A stretch of 44,460 bases of DNA from Mycobacterium sp. E3198 (GTDB lineage: Bacteria; Actinomycetota; Actinomycetes; Mycobacteriales; Mycobacteriaceae), in assembly GCF_001667015.1 (NCBI RefSeq), contig NZ_LZIS01000130.1, positions 1 to 44,460 on the forward strand, read 5' to 3'. Position 1 is the stretch's first letter. Each line of letters opens with the position of its first letter. Shown piece by piece: positions 6,241 through 15,708 of this stretch. Under the pieces are notes generated by a model that was not told where the DNA came from, searched no databases, and worked only from the letters and a program-made list of their open reading frames with translations. A program made the translations under genes and the position numbers.

Positions 6241-8358
6241 TCACCGCCCGAACGCACGGCCGGCCAGCTCCACCCCGGCCGTGAGCTGGAGCGCGACAGC
6301 CGACGCGCCCACCGCCACGGTGTACCCGCCCGGCGCGATGCGCCAGGCCCCCACGCCGCCGTCATAGCGGGCGAGCAGCCGCGCGTCGGCCTCGACGCTC
6401 ACCCGGCTGGTCGCGCCCGGCTCGAGCTCCACCCGTTCGAATCCCAGCAGCCGCAGGCATCGCCCGCCGGGGCCGGCGGTCAGGTACAGCTGCGGGACGT
6501 CGGCCCCGGCGCGGTCGCCCACGTTGGCGACGCTGAAGCTCGCCGACACGGTCTCGCCGCCGCTCACCACCAGGTCGCGATACTCAAACCTGGTGTAGGA
6601 CAAGCCATGACCGAACGCGAACATCGGCGCCAGGCCGCGCTGGGCGAACCAGCGGTAGCCGACATCGGCCCCTTCGAAGTAGTCGATGGTGGTCGGCGTC
6701 CCCCACGAGACGCCGGGATCGAGCAGCTCCGGGCGCGGCGTCTGGCCGAGGTCGACCGGGAAGGTGATCGGCAGCCGGCCCGACGGATTCACCAGGCCCA
6801 CAAGGACTTCCGCGATCGCGCGGCCACCGTCCTGGCCCGGGTACCACGCCTGCACGATGGCGTTCACCGAATCGCGCCAGGGCATGCTCACCGGGTTGCC
6901 GGTCTCGAGCACCACGACCGCGTTCGGATTCGCGGCCGACACCGCGGCGATCACCGCGTCCTGCCCCCACGGCAGCGACAGGTCGGCGCCGTCGAATCCC
7001 TCGCCTTCGGCGCGGACGGCGAACACGATCGCGACGTCGGCCCGCCGCGCCGCCATCGCCGCCTCCGCCGGGCTGAGGCCGGGATCGAACTCGATCTGCG
7101 CCCGGGGAAGTCGCTTGCGCAGCTCGCTCAGCGGGCTCGACGGCAGCAGATACAGGTTGCGCATCCCGGCCTCCAGGCCCGTACCGCCGATCGGGACCAC
7201 CGCGGCGTACCCGCCCGGCGGGACCACCGTGGCCGAGCCGTAGCCGGCCGCGACACCCAGGTGCGCGTGGCCGCCGATGACGGCGATGCGTGCGCTCGAC
7301 TCCGGCGCCAGCGGCAGAACCCCGCCGTTGGCCAGCAGCACGATCCCCGCGCGGGCGACCCGCAGCGCAATCTCGTTGTGCGCGTCCATGTCCGGGGCGG
7401 GTGCGGCTTCGCAACGATCGACTCCGACCGCGAACATCGACCGCAGGATGCGCCTGACCATGTCCGACAGGCGCTCGGTGGGCAGCCTGCCCTCGGCGTA
7501 CGCGGCGCGCAGCGGATCCCCGAACGCCTCCGACTGCCACAGCAGCGCGTCGATCTGCGCGCCGCACTCCTGATCGAGGCCCGCCAGCGCGCATTCCCAG
7601 TTCGGCGTTCCGCCCCAGTCGGACATGACCCAACCGCAGTATCCCCAGGCGCCTTTGAGCACCCGGTTGATCAGGACGTCGTTGGCGGCGGCGTACTCGC
7701 CGTTGATCTTGTTGTAGGCGGCCATCACGGCACCGGGTTGCGAGCGCTCGATGGCCATCTCGAAGGCCAGCAGGTCGGATTCGCGGTGCGCGTCGGGGTC
7801 GATGACCGCGTCCAGGAAGTGCCGGTTGGTCTCGTTGCAGTTCAAACAGTAGTGCTTGACCGTCGAGATGACGCCCTCGCCCTGGATCCCGTTGACCGAT
7901 TCGGCGGCCATCGTCGCGGTCAAAAGCGGGTCCTCGGAAACGTATTCGAAGTTGCGGCCGTTGCGGGGATCGCGGGCGAGGTTCATCGACCCGGCGAGCT
8001 GCACGTTGAATCCGCGGCTGCGCGCCTCCCGGCCGATCAGGCCGCCGGCGGCGCGCGCCAGCGCGGGATCGAAACTGGCGGCCAGCGCCAGCCCGGCGGG
8101 CAAGGCGGTGGCCGTGTCACCCGGGCGATAGCCGGGGTTGGTGACGCCGAGCCCGGCGTCGGTCATCGTCAGCGCCGGGACGCCGAGCCGCGGTATACCG
8201 GGCACATACCCCGCGCTCATCGGGACCCCCGGCGGGATGCGGTCGTCGGGCAGCGGCCACAGTTCCCCGGCGCCCATGACCCCGACCAACAGCGAGAACC
8301 GCTCGTCGTCGGTCATCTGGGCCTCGACCTCGCGGGCCCGGGCGTCGGGATCGCTCAC
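6241..8358 (-). CDS. bglS: Glycoside hydrolase family 3 beta-glucosidase
   Basis: The 705-residue protein is a GH3 enzyme that splits terminal beta-glucosides (or related sugars) with retention. The N-terminal barrel carries the nucleophile Asp in GWVMSDWGGT. The C-terminal alpha/beta sandwich follows at about residue 330. A fibronectin-III-like domain ends the protein, seen in GHGLSYTRFEYRDL and the VGDRAGADVPQLYL pattern. There is no signal peptide, so it should act in the cytosol on imported or internal glycosides. The GTG at 8358 is chosen because GTGA overlaps the stop of the upstream HExxH gene. The reading frame stays open to 8967, but that extension is a shadow of the two upstream genes. 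M. tuberculosis bglS (Rv0186) is of similar length. Confidence 0.9.
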   Translation of the reverse strand: MSDPDARAREVEAQMTDDERFSLLVGVMGAGELWPLPDDRIPPGVPMSAGYVPGIPRLGVPALTMTDAGLGVTNPGYRPGDTATALPAGLALAASFDPALARAAGGLIGREARSRGFNVQLAGSMNLARDPRNGRNFEYVSEDPLLTATMAAESVNGIQGEGVISTVKHYCLNCNETNRHFLDAVIDPDAHRESDLLAFEMAIERSQPGAVMAAYNKINGEYAAANDVLINRVLKGAWGYCGWVMSDWGGTPNWECALAGLDQECGAQIDALLWQSEAFGDPLRAAYAEGRLPTERLSDMVRRILRSMFAVGVDRCEAAPAPDMDAHNEIALRVARAGIVLLANGGVLPLAPESSARIAVIGGHAHLGVAAGYGSATVVPPGGYAAVVPIGGTGLEAGMRNLYLLPSSPLSELRKRLPRAQIEFDPGLSPAEAAMAARRADVAIVFAVRAEGEGFDGADLSLPWGQDAVIAAVSAANPNAVVVLETGNPVSMPWRDSVNAIVQAWYPGQDGGRAIAEVLVGLVNPSGRLPITFPVDLGQTPRPELLDPGVSWGTPTTIDYFEGADVGYRWFAQRGLAPMFAFGHGLSYTRFEYRDLVVSGGETVSASFSVANVGDRAGADVPQLYLTAGPGGRCLRLLGFERVELEPGATSRVSVEADARLLARYDGGVGAWRIAPGGYTVAVGASAVALQLTAGVELAGRAFGR

Positions 8359-8855
8359 CGCACACCCTCTTTGGCGTACACGACGCGCAGCACGTGCCCG
8401 AGTTCCGGCCCCATCACCAGCTCCGCCAATTCGCAGATAGTCGCGACGAACTCCGGGCCGTGCGGCGGCTCGGCCCGGCACAGATGATGCGCCACCTCGT
8501 GCAGCACCACCAGCTCGCGCAGCGCCCAGTCGGCGGTGTCGCGGTCGGGAACCGCGATAGTGCCCGCGCCGTCCCGGTTTTCGTAGTGCGCCGCGGTGGC
8601 GGCGCGCCGCGGCCGCACCCGCAGCGGCGCGGCGTCCGGCCAGCGTCGCCGCACCGACGGCAGCGCGAGCACGTCGTCGACGTAGCGCTGGACGGAGGCC
8701 ACCGACCCGAAGCGCCCCTCCGGCGGCAGCGTCAACCGGGTGCCGAAGAACTCGACGGCGGGCGAGCCATGCTCGGCGGCGCGGTCGAACAACGTGCGGA
8801 CGAAGTCCTCGGCCGCATAAACCTTGGCGCGCTGCGAATCGCGGGCCGCTGTCAC
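8355..8855 (-). CDS. TIGR04338-type putative metallohydrolase (Rv0185-like)
   Basis: The 166-residue protein carries a zinc-metallopeptidase-like motif, HEVAHH at residues 119-124. A further His at 132 in PPHGPEF gives His119, His123 and His132 as candidate zinc ligands, with Glu120 as the general base. This pattern fits the actinobacterial TIGR04338 family, whose activity has not been shown. There is no signal peptide or membrane segment. The GTG at 8855 overlaps the stop of the DUF2786 gene by 4 nt (GTGA), and the gene's own stop overlaps the bglS start the same way. The three genes are therefore likely translated together. A functional link to bglS or DUF2786 is inferred from coupling only. 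Confidence 0.82.
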   Translation of the reverse strand: MTAARDSQRAKVYAAEDFVRTLFDRAAEHGSPAVEFFGTRLTLPPEGRFGSVASVQRYVDDVLALPSVRRRWPDAAPLRVRPRRAATAAHYENRDGAGTIAVPDRDTADWALRELVVLHEVAHHLCRAEPPHGPEFVATICELAELVMGPELGHVLRVVYAKEGVR

Positions 8856-9601
8856 CGGCGCAGCGCGCTCCGCGCCCCGGGCAACTCGGCGCTGTTCTGC
8901 AGCCGCGCCCGCCGGCCGGCCCGGTCCCCCGCGCGGCGCGCCGCCGACGAATACCCCGCCGTCGCACGGCTGACCTGGTAGGTGCCGCGCGCCTTCGACG
9001 CGCCTCGGTAGAAGTCGCGCAGCTCGAGTTCCTTGTCCCGCAGGGCGATAGCGGTGCCGGGCGGGCGGCGGCGGTCCTTGGTGGCCTCGCGGGTGGCCTC
9101 CTCGCGGGCCTCGGCCAGGCGCTGGCCCACCCGGGCCCCGAACGCGAGCTGAAAGTTGAGGCGCGCGGTGATCGTCGGCGTGGGCCGGTGCGCGCCGGAG
9201 GACAGGTACGCGTCCGACGCCCGCACCATCTGGACCACCAGGCTGGCGTAGAGGGCGTGCGTCGCGTCGATGTCCTCGGCGAACCCGTACGCGTAGACGA
9301 ACGTCGAGTTGGACGCCACGTCGCAGCGCACGTCGTTGGCGGCCGCGATCACCACGAAAAGCTGCACGTACGTCCGCAGGCCCCGGGTGCCGGCCGCGCC
9401 GATGGTGATGGTCCGCTGCGTCGGGGCCTGCACCGGCGAGCGCTTTGCCGCGTGCGACCGCGCCACCGCCAGGTCGATGGACGCCGCCGTCGCCAACCGC
9501 TGCGCGGCGCTCAGGAAGGCGTCCGCCTCGTGCGAGTTGTCGGTGCCCTCGGCCTGACGCAACAGCGCGGCGATGCGAGCCAGCATTTTGTCGTCCGTCA
9601 T
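8852..9601 (-). CDS. DUF2786 protein (Rv0184-like)
   Basis: The 249-residue protein opens with the DUF2786 signature LARIAALLRQAEGTDNSHEA, a helical domain found in actinobacterial and phage proteins of unknown function. The C-terminal third is rich in Arg and Ala and looks disordered or nucleic-acid binding. The ATG at 9601 gives the recalled M. tuberculosis length (249) and has TAGTTT 7 nt upstream, a leaderless arrangement. A TTG at 9610 would add three residues but overlaps the -10 box. It is the first gene of the coupled trio with the HExxH gene and bglS. Confidence 0.82.
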   Translation of the reverse strand: MTDDKMLARIAALLRQAEGTDNSHEADAFLSAAQRLATAASIDLAVARSHAAKRSPVQAPTQRTITIGAAGTRGLRTYVQLFVVIAAANDVRCDVASNSTFVYAYGFAEDIDATHALYASLVVQMVRASDAYLSSGAHRPTPTITARLNFQLAFGARVGQRLAEAREEATREATKDRRRPPGTAIALRDKELELRDFYRGASKARGTYQVSRATAGYSSAARRAGDRAGRRARLQNSAELPGARSALRR

Positions 9602-9608
9602 GTGCGCC

Positions 9609-9614
9609 AAACTA
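9609..9614 (-). promoter_or_regulatory. -10 box of the DUF2786-HExxH-bglS operon
   Basis: TAGTTT on the minus strand lies 7 nt before the ATG at 9601; no Shine-Dalgarno site is present. Confidence 0.4.
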
Positions 9615-9646
9615 ACGCAACCGGACGACAGTCCGCCGACGGCCGC

Positions 9647-10550
<904 letters not shown>

Positions 10551-10558
10551 CATACGGC

Positions 10559-11539
10559 GTGAGGCTGCTTACGGAGAACGTCGAAACCGGCGGGGACTTC
10601 TCGACCGATGCCGAGCCGTACCGTCGCGAGTTGCTCGCACACTGCTATCGGATGACCGGGTCGCTGCACGACGCCGAGGATCTGGTGCAGGAGGCGCTGC
10701 TGCGGGCCTGGAAGGCTTACGACCGTTTCGAGGGCAGGTCCTCGATGCGGACGTGGCTGCACCGCATCGCCACCAACACCTGCCTGACGGCGCTGGAGGG
10801 CCGGGAGCGGCGCCCCTTGCCGACCGGCTTGGGAGCGCCCAGCTCCGACCCGACGGCGGAGCTGGTGGAGCGTCGCGAGGTGCCCTGGCTGGAGCCACTG
10901 CCGGAGCTCACGGACGACCCGGCGGACCCGTCGGTGATCGTCGGGTCACGGGAGTCGGTGCGGTTGGCGTTTGTCGCCGCGCTGCAACACCTTTCGCCCC
11001 GGCAGCGGGCGGTGCTGCTGCTGCGCGACGTGCTGCAGTGGAAGGCGGCCGAAGTGGCCGCGGCGATCGGCACCACCACCACCGCCGTCAACAGCCTGCT
11101 GCAGCGGGCCCGCGCCCAGCTGGAGACCGTGCAACCCAGCGCGGGCGACCGCTTGACGCCGCCGGATTCGGCCGAGGCGCAGGACCTGCTGGACCGCTAC
11201 ATCGCCGCGTTCGAGGCTTACGACATCGACCGGCTGGTCGAGCTGTTCACCGCCGACGCGATCTGGGAGATGCCGCCGTACGTCGGCTGGTACCGGGGCG
11301 CCCGGGACATCGTCACGCTCATTCACCAGCAGTGCCCCGCCGAGCACCCCGGGGACATGCGCCTGCTTCCCCTGATCGCCAACGGCCAGCCCGGCGCGGC
11401 CATGTACATGCGCGCGGGCGACGTGCACGTGCCGTTCCAGCTGCACGTGCTCGACGTGTGGGACGCTCGGGTGTCGCACGTGGTGGCGTTCCTCGACGGC
11501 GCCCTGTTCGCAAAGTTCGGGCTGCCCGATTCCCTGTGA
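10559..11539 (+). CDS. sigG: ECF sigma factor SigG with C-terminal SnoaL-like domain
   Basis: The 326-residue protein has sigma region 2 at about residues 20-90 (LAHCYRMTGSLHDAEDLVQEALLRAW) and region 4 at about 140-190 (LSPRQRAVLLLRDVLQWKAAEVA). A C-terminal NTF2/SnoaL-like domain at about 205-320 is thought to modulate activity in sigma factors of this type. No anti-sigma gene lies next to it. M. tuberculosis SigG (Rv0182c) is annotated longer at the N-terminus. Here the GTG at 10559 lies 8 nt after a damage-type -10, leaving no room for extension. Expression should rise on DNA damage through PafBC rather than LexA. The next gene starts 2 nt after the stop. Confidence 0.9.
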   Translation: MRLLTENVETGGDFSTDAEPYRRELLAHCYRMTGSLHDAEDLVQEALLRAWKAYDRFEGRSSMRTWLHRIATNTCLTALEGRERRPLPTGLGAPSSDPTAELVERREVPWLEPLPELTDDPADPSVIVGSRESVRLAFVAALQHLSPRQRAVLLLRDVLQWKAAEVAAAIGTTTTAVNSLLQRARAQLETVQPSAGDRLTPPDSAEAQDLLDRYIAAFEAYDIDRLVELFTADAIWEMPPYVGWYRGARDIVTLIHQQCPAEHPGDMRLLPLIANGQPGAAMYMRAGDVHVPFQLHVLDVWDARVSHVVAFLDGALFAKFGLPDSL

Positions 11540-11541
11540 CG

Positions 11542-12966
11542 ATGTCGAAGCCCCCGCTCGTCACGCCCGCGCCCGGCAAACCGCTGCTGTTGCTGGGCGC
11601 CTTCGACCTGGCCGCAGTCGGCTACGTCGCCGAGGAGTTCTTCGTGTCCGGCACGGCCTCGTGCTACGCGCCGACGGCCGGGTTGGGCGCCGACGGCCAG
11701 TGGAGCGTCACGACCAGCGGTACCGCCGAATACACGACGCGGATCGTGGCGCTGACCCCGGCGCGGCGCTCCGATTTCAATGGCACCGTGCTCGTCGAAT
11801 GGCTCAACGTCAGCGGCGGCATCGACGCCCCGGCCGTGTGGATGATGGCCCACCGCGAGATCCTTCGCGCGGGCTACGCCTACGTTGCGGTCTCGGCCCA
11901 GCGGGTGGGGGTGGAGGGCGGCGGCACCAGCATGCTCGGCTTCGACATGTCCCTGAAGAGCCAGGACCCGGGGCGGTACGCGGCCCTGCGCCACCCGGGC
12001 GACGAGTTCTCCTACGACATCTTTTCCCAGGTGGGCGAGCTGGTTCGCGACGGCGTGCTGGGCGACCTGAGCGTGCGGCATGTGATCGCGGTGGGCGAAT
12101 CGCAGTCCGCGATGTTCTTGACCACCTACGTCAACGCCGTCGCTCCGCTCGCCCGCAGCTACGACGGCTTTTTGGTGCATTCCCGGTTCGCGTCGGCGGC
12201 GCCGCTGGACGGCGCTTCCATCTTCGACGAATCGCCGGCCGGCTCGCCGGACGCGGTCGCGTTCCGCACCGACCTGCGCGCCCCGCTGGTCACGATCATC
12301 ACCGAGACCGACCTGCTCGGTGGCCCCCGGCACGGCTATCACCTCGCGCGGCAACCCGACGACCAATGGCTGCGGGTCTGGGAGATCGCCGGAGCCGCGC
12401 ACGCGGACAACTACACGATCCAGGTGGCGCCGATCGACGACGGCTCGGCGCCGCTGGACGCCGTCGTGGCGGCCTACGCGCCGACTCGCACGCTGATGGG
12501 CCGGCAGCTGGACCACTACATCAACTTCGCGCCGCAGCACCACTACGTGGTGCAGGCGGCGATCGCCGCCCTGCACAGCTGGGTCCGAACCGGGGAGCCG
12601 GCGCCGGCGGGCCCGCCGATCGAGGTCCGTGACGGCGATCCGCCGCGGGCCGTTCTGGATCCCAACGGCCTCGCCCGGGGCGGTATCCGGACCCCGTGGG
12701 TGGACGTGCCGATCGCCCGCACGTCCGGCCTGCCCAGCTCGAGCGACGGCGAGGAGGACCTCATGGCCGCGATCTTCGGCTCCGGCGAGCCGTTCGACGC
12801 CGCGACGCTGCACCGGCTCTATCCGGGCGGCGTCGAGCAGTACCTCGACGGCTTCACGGCGGCGCTGGACAGGGCGATCGGATCGGGATTCATCCTGCCG
12901 GCCGATCGCGCGGAGATCCTCGAACTCGCCGCCGCGACGTATCCGGGCGACGGCGCTCACGCGTAG
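11542..12966 (+). CDS. Alpha/beta hydrolase-domain protein (Abhydrolase_10 type)
   Basis: The 474-residue protein resembles the large actinobacterial alpha/beta hydrolase-domain family (PF20091-like). The likely nucleophile is Ser187 in VGESQSA. A His in AGAAHADNY, which follows the WEIAGAAH pattern of the family, is a candidate triad member. VLVEWLNVSGGIDA near residue 83 is another family hallmark. There is no signal peptide. The ATG at 11542 is 2 nt after the sigG stop, so translation is probably coupled and the gene belongs to the sigG operon. I do not recall a homologue between sigG and pirin in M. tuberculosis. The substrate is unknown. The stop overlaps the convergent SDR gene by 10 nt. 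Confidence 0.82.
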   Translation: MSKPPLVTPAPGKPLLLLGAFDLAAVGYVAEEFFVSGTASCYAPTAGLGADGQWSVTTSGTAEYTTRIVALTPARRSDFNGTVLVEWLNVSGGIDAPAVWMMAHREILRAGYAYVAVSAQRVGVEGGGTSMLGFDMSLKSQDPGRYAALRHPGDEFSYDIFSQVGELVRDGVLGDLSVRHVIAVGESQSAMFLTTYVNAVAPLARSYDGFLVHSRFASAAPLDGASIFDESPAGSPDAVAFRTDLRAPLVTIITETDLLGGPRHGYHLARQPDDQWLRVWEIAGAAHADNYTIQVAPIDDGSAPLDAVVAAYAPTRTLMGRQLDHYINFAPQHHYVVQAAIAALHSWVRTGEPAPAGPPIEVRDGDPPRAVLDPNGLARGGIRTPWVDVPIARTSGLPSSSDGEEDLMAAIFGSGEPFDAATLHRLYPGGVEQYLDGFTAALDRAIGSGFILPADRAEILELAAATYPGDGAHA

Positions 12967-13826
12967 TGCGGCCGAAGGTTGAGCCGCAGCATCCGGTCGA
13001 GCAGCCGGTCTGAGGCCAGCCGGGCCACCCGCACCAGCACGGCGGCGTCACGCCCGATGGTGTAACGGGTCCGGGGCCGAGATGCCGTGGCCGCCTTGGC
13101 GATTACCCTCGCGGCGCGCTCGGCGGTCACACCCCCCTCGGTGAACGATCGGGCCTGCGCCTTGACGGCCGCGGCCAGATCCCCGTAACGGTCCACATGG
13201 TCGGCGGTCATGCCGGCGCTGAGCCGGTCGGCGGTGGCGATTCCGCGCTCCGCGATCTGCGTCTTCACCCCGCCGGGTTGGATGACGACCACCTTGACCC
13301 CGAACGGCGCGACCTCGCGGCGCAGGGCGTCGCTGACGGCCTCGAGCGCGAACTTCGAACCCGCATACGCGCCATACGTCGACAGCGCCACCCGGCCGCC
13401 GACGGAGCTGATGTTGACGACGGTGCCGGAGCTTTGCAGCAGGGCCGGGAGCAACGCCTGGGTCACGGCGATGTGGCCGAACAGATTGACGTCGAACTGC
13501 CGGCGCCATTCGTCCAGCGGCAGGATTTCCACCGGCGCGTTGACGGCGATGCCGGCGTTGTTGATCAGCGCGCGCAGCGGCCGGCGCTGCGGATCGCGGG
13601 CGACGCGGTCGGCGATGGCCGCCACGTCGGAGGCCACGGTGATGTCGAGGATGTGGGGCTCGATCCCGTCGGCCCGCAACGCGTCCGCGTCGACCTCACG
13701 ACGCACCCCGGCCAGCACCCGGAAGCCGCGGCGCGCGAGTTCCCGCGCGGTGGCAGCCCCCATGCCGGTCGAGGCGCCGGTGACGACGACGAGCTCGCGC
13801 CGTTCGGGGTCGTTCGAAGCAGTCAT
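12957..13826 (-). CDS. Short-chain dehydrogenase/reductase
   Basis: The 289-residue protein is a classical SDR. The cofactor loop is TGASTGMG near residues 16-23, NNAG marks strand 4, and the catalytic set is Ser in NISSVGG and Tyr-X3-Lys in YAGSK. An Arg after the first strand (GVRREVDAD) suggests NADP preference. It probably oxidises or reduces an alcohol or ketone; the substrate is unknown. The ATG at 13826 has GGAGA 6 nt upstream; longer starts at 13838 and 13871 run into the operator region. The gene is divergent from a TetR regulator across two matching palindromes, so it is probably that regulator's target. Confidence 0.87.
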   Translation of the reverse strand: MTASNDPERRELVVVTGASTGMGAATARELARRGFRVLAGVRREVDADALRADGIEPHILDITVASDVAAIADRVARDPQRRPLRALINNAGIAVNAPVEILPLDEWRRQFDVNLFGHIAVTQALLPALLQSSGTVVNISSVGGRVALSTYGAYAGSKFALEAVSDALRREVAPFGVKVVVIQPGGVKTQIAERGIATADRLSAGMTADHVDRYGDLAAAVKAQARSFTEGGVTAERAARVIAKAATASRPRTRYTIGRDAAVLVRVARLASDRLLDRMLRLNLRPHYA

Positions 13827-13857
13827 AACCATCTCCATCGTGAGGTCGGGACATTGA

Positions 13858-13872
13858 GTTGACACTGTCAAC
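13858..13872. promoter_or_regulatory. TetR operator 1 (SDR/tetR intergenic)
   Basis: GTTGACACTGTCAAC is a perfect 15-bp palindrome (GTTGACA, C, TGTCAAC). Its centre is 31 bp, about three helical turns, from that of the second copy. Confidence 0.72.
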
Positions 13873-13888
13873 CGAACCTAGCACGCTT

Positions 13889-13903
13889 GTTGACGGTGTC
13901 AAC
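13889..13903. promoter_or_regulatory. TetR operator 2 (SDR/tetR intergenic)
   Basis: GTTGACGGTGTCAAC keeps the GTTGAC/GTCAAC arms of operator 1 with a different 3-nt centre. It lies 17 nt before the tetR -10 box, across its -35 region. Confidence 0.72.
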
Positions 13904-13919
13904 TGAACCGGTCGGCGCT

Positions 13920-13925
13920 TATGCT
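13920..13925 (+). promoter_or_regulatory. -10 box of the tetR gene (leaderless)
   Basis: TATGCT ends 7 nt before the ATG at 13933. The ATG at 13921 lies inside this box, which argues against the longer start. Confidence 0.45.
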
Positions 13926-13932
13926 GCTGCGG

Positions 13933-14505
13933 ATGGCAACACGCTCAGAGACCGCCGCGGCGACCCGCCAGTCGCTGCTCGACGCCGCGGCGGTGTTGCT
14001 GGACGGCGGCGGGCCCGAGGCGGTCACGTTGCGCGAAGTGGGCGCGCGCACCGGTGTTTCGCGCTCGGCGCCCTACCGCCACTTCGCCGACAAGGAAAGC
14101 CTGCTCACCGTCCTCGCCACCAACGCGTGGAGCGACGTGGGTGACGCGCTCGAACTCCTGGCCGCGGCCGATGGCCCGCCCGACCAATCGTTGCGGACGG
14201 CTCTGCTCTCGTTCGTGGCCGTCGGCCGGAGCCGGCCCCATCTGTACCGCCTGATGTTCACCACGCCGGCCGGCGATCCCACCGCTGTTGCCCGGGCGGC
14301 CGAGCGCGCCCAGGACCTGTTCCTGGAACTGGTGAGTCGCATCGTCGGTCGTGAGCGGGCGCGCCGCTACGGGGCGCTACTGCTGACCAGTGCCCACGGC
14401 ATCACGGGCCTGGAGCTGAGCGGCCACCTGGTCTGGGACAAGTGGCACACCGACGCGGAGCAACTCATCGACACGCTCATCGCGCTGCTGCCGGTCGCGC
14501 AGTGA
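13933..14505 (+). CDS. TetR-family regulator
   Basis: The 190-residue protein has an N-terminal TetR helix-turn-helix (LLDAAAVLLDGGGPEAVTLREV, then GVSRSAPYRHFADKESLL at about residues 40-57). The C-terminal ligand domain is of the WHG type (PHLYRLMFTTPAGD and the later AHGITGLELSGH). It should repress the divergent SDR gene and itself through the paired GTTGAC/GTCAAC palindromes in the shared intergenic region; the inducer is unknown. The ATG at 13933 is chosen over 13921 because the latter lies inside the -10 box. Its stop directly abuts the stop of the convergent oxidoreductase gene. Confidence 0.86.
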   Translation: MATRSETAAATRQSLLDAAAVLLDGGGPEAVTLREVGARTGVSRSAPYRHFADKESLLTVLATNAWSDVGDALELLAAADGPPDQSLRTALLSFVAVGRSRPHLYRLMFTTPAGDPTAVARAAERAQDLFLELVSRIVGRERARRYGALLLTSAHGITGLELSGHLVWDKWHTDAEQLIDTLIALLPVAQ

Positions 14506-15645
14506 CTAATGGGGTAACAGCCGGCTGTCGGGTGCTGGTCCCGCCACCGAGCGGACCAGCCCGGCCCCGGTGATCAGCGGCAGCTCCAGCGCCGACAGCA
14601 GCCCGGGCGGGGCCGCACACACCGCGGGGATGGCGTTGACCATCCGCGACGCGCCGGCGATGCGGGCTCCGAGGTCGTGGTCGTGGTCCTCGGCCATCTC
14701 GAATTCGCAACGCATGCTCGGGGATCCCTCGATCTCGACGCGGTACAGGCCGCGCCCCGACGCCGCGCCGTAGCCGAGATCCTTTGGGGGGATGCAGATG
14801 TGGGGCTGGGGCCAGTCCGGCGCGATGTCGTCGCGCATCCGCGTCACGTGATCGAGGACGAAAGTCGGCTTCCCGCCGACGTATCCGGTCAGCGTGGAGC
14901 GCATGGCCGCGATCGTTCCCGCCTCGATGCGGCCGGTGGGCGTCTCGAAGGACTCGGCGGCGGGGATGCGGTCGTTGCTCTCCTCGATGCTGTCGATCTT
15001 GACGCCCAGCCCGGCGGCGAGCTGGTGTAGCACCGGCCCCCAGCCGAACGTGAATATTCCCGGCTGCGCCGCGAAGGCCGGGTATTCCGGCGGCTGTCCG
15101 AACCCGAGGATCTCGTAGACCGCGGCGCGGTCCGGGTACGTGGCGTAGTTGAACATCTCGGTCACCCGCACCGACTCGATTACGCGGGACACCCCCGAAA
15201 GCACCAGCGGCAGCACGTCATTGGCGAAGCCGGAGTCGATGCCGGTGGTGAAGAACGACGCCCCGCCGTCCAGCGCGGCATGCCGCAGGGGATCGGTGAA
15301 CGCCCCGTCGAGGGCGTCGGGGAACACCAGCGGCACCACCGAGCACGACACCACATTCTTTCCGGACCGCAGGATCGACGCCATGTCCTCGACGGCGTCG
15401 AGCGGACGCAGGTTGGCACCGGCCGCATACACCACCGCGTCGGCGCCGCCGGCCAGCATCGGCGCCGGGTCCTGGGTTGCGACCACGCCCACCGGCGCGA
15501 TCCCGCACAGCTCTCCGGCGTCGCGACCCGCTTTGGCGTCGCTGTGCACGACGAGGTCGACCAGCTCCAGCTCCGGATGGTCGATCACACCACGCAGGGC
15601 TATCACGCCCATGGAACCCGGCCCCCAAACCCCTACCTTCAGCAC
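14506..15645 (-). CDS. DapB-like NAD(P)-dependent oxidoreductase
   Basis: The 379-residue protein starts with a Rossmann fold (VGVWGPGSMGVIALRGVI). It resembles the dihydrodipicolinate-reductase-like family that includes 2,4-diaminopentanoate dehydrogenase. VVYAAGANLRPLD and the GKNVVSCSVVPLVFP segment match the conserved second half of the nucleotide domain. It is longer than true DapB (about 245 residues), and lysine biosynthesis is not indicated by context. The start is GTG at 15645 with AGGAG 7 nt upstream; an ATG at 15650 is out of frame. It is divergent from an IclR-type regulator, with a 14-bp palindrome covering part of its ribosome site region. The substrate is unknown. Confidence 0.78.
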   Translation of the reverse strand: MLKVGVWGPGSMGVIALRGVIDHPELELVDLVVHSDAKAGRDAGELCGIAPVGVVATQDPAPMLAGGADAVVYAAGANLRPLDAVEDMASILRSGKNVVSCSVVPLVFPDALDGAFTDPLRHAALDGGASFFTTGIDSGFANDVLPLVLSGVSRVIESVRVTEMFNYATYPDRAAVYEILGFGQPPEYPAFAAQPGIFTFGWGPVLHQLAAGLGVKIDSIEESNDRIPAAESFETPTGRIEAGTIAAMRSTLTGYVGGKPTFVLDHVTRMRDDIAPDWPQPHICIPPKDLGYGAASGRGLYRVEIEGSPSMRCEFEMAEDHDHDLGARIAGASRMVNAIPAVCAAPPGLLSALELPLITGAGLVRSVAGPAPDSRLLPH

Positions 15646-15653
15646 CGCATTTC

Positions 15654-15667
15654 TCCTAATATTAGGA
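15654..15667. promoter_or_regulatory. Palindrome between the DapB-like gene and the IclR-type regulator
   Basis: TCCTAATATTAGGA is a perfect 14-bp palindrome, strikingly A/T-rich for this genome. It overlaps the AGGAG site of the leftward gene and lies 41 nt before the regulator's GTG. Position and symmetry suggest an operator for the adjacent regulator. Confidence 0.6.
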
Positions 15668-15708
15668 CCACTATCGTTGCATTTTGGATGGATCGTAAGG
15701 AGCCGCGT

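Noticed and set aside
8358..8967. Long N-terminal extension of the GH3 frame
   Set aside because: The extension lies on the HExxH and DUF2786 genes in another frame; the GTGA overlap at 8355-8358 marks the true start.
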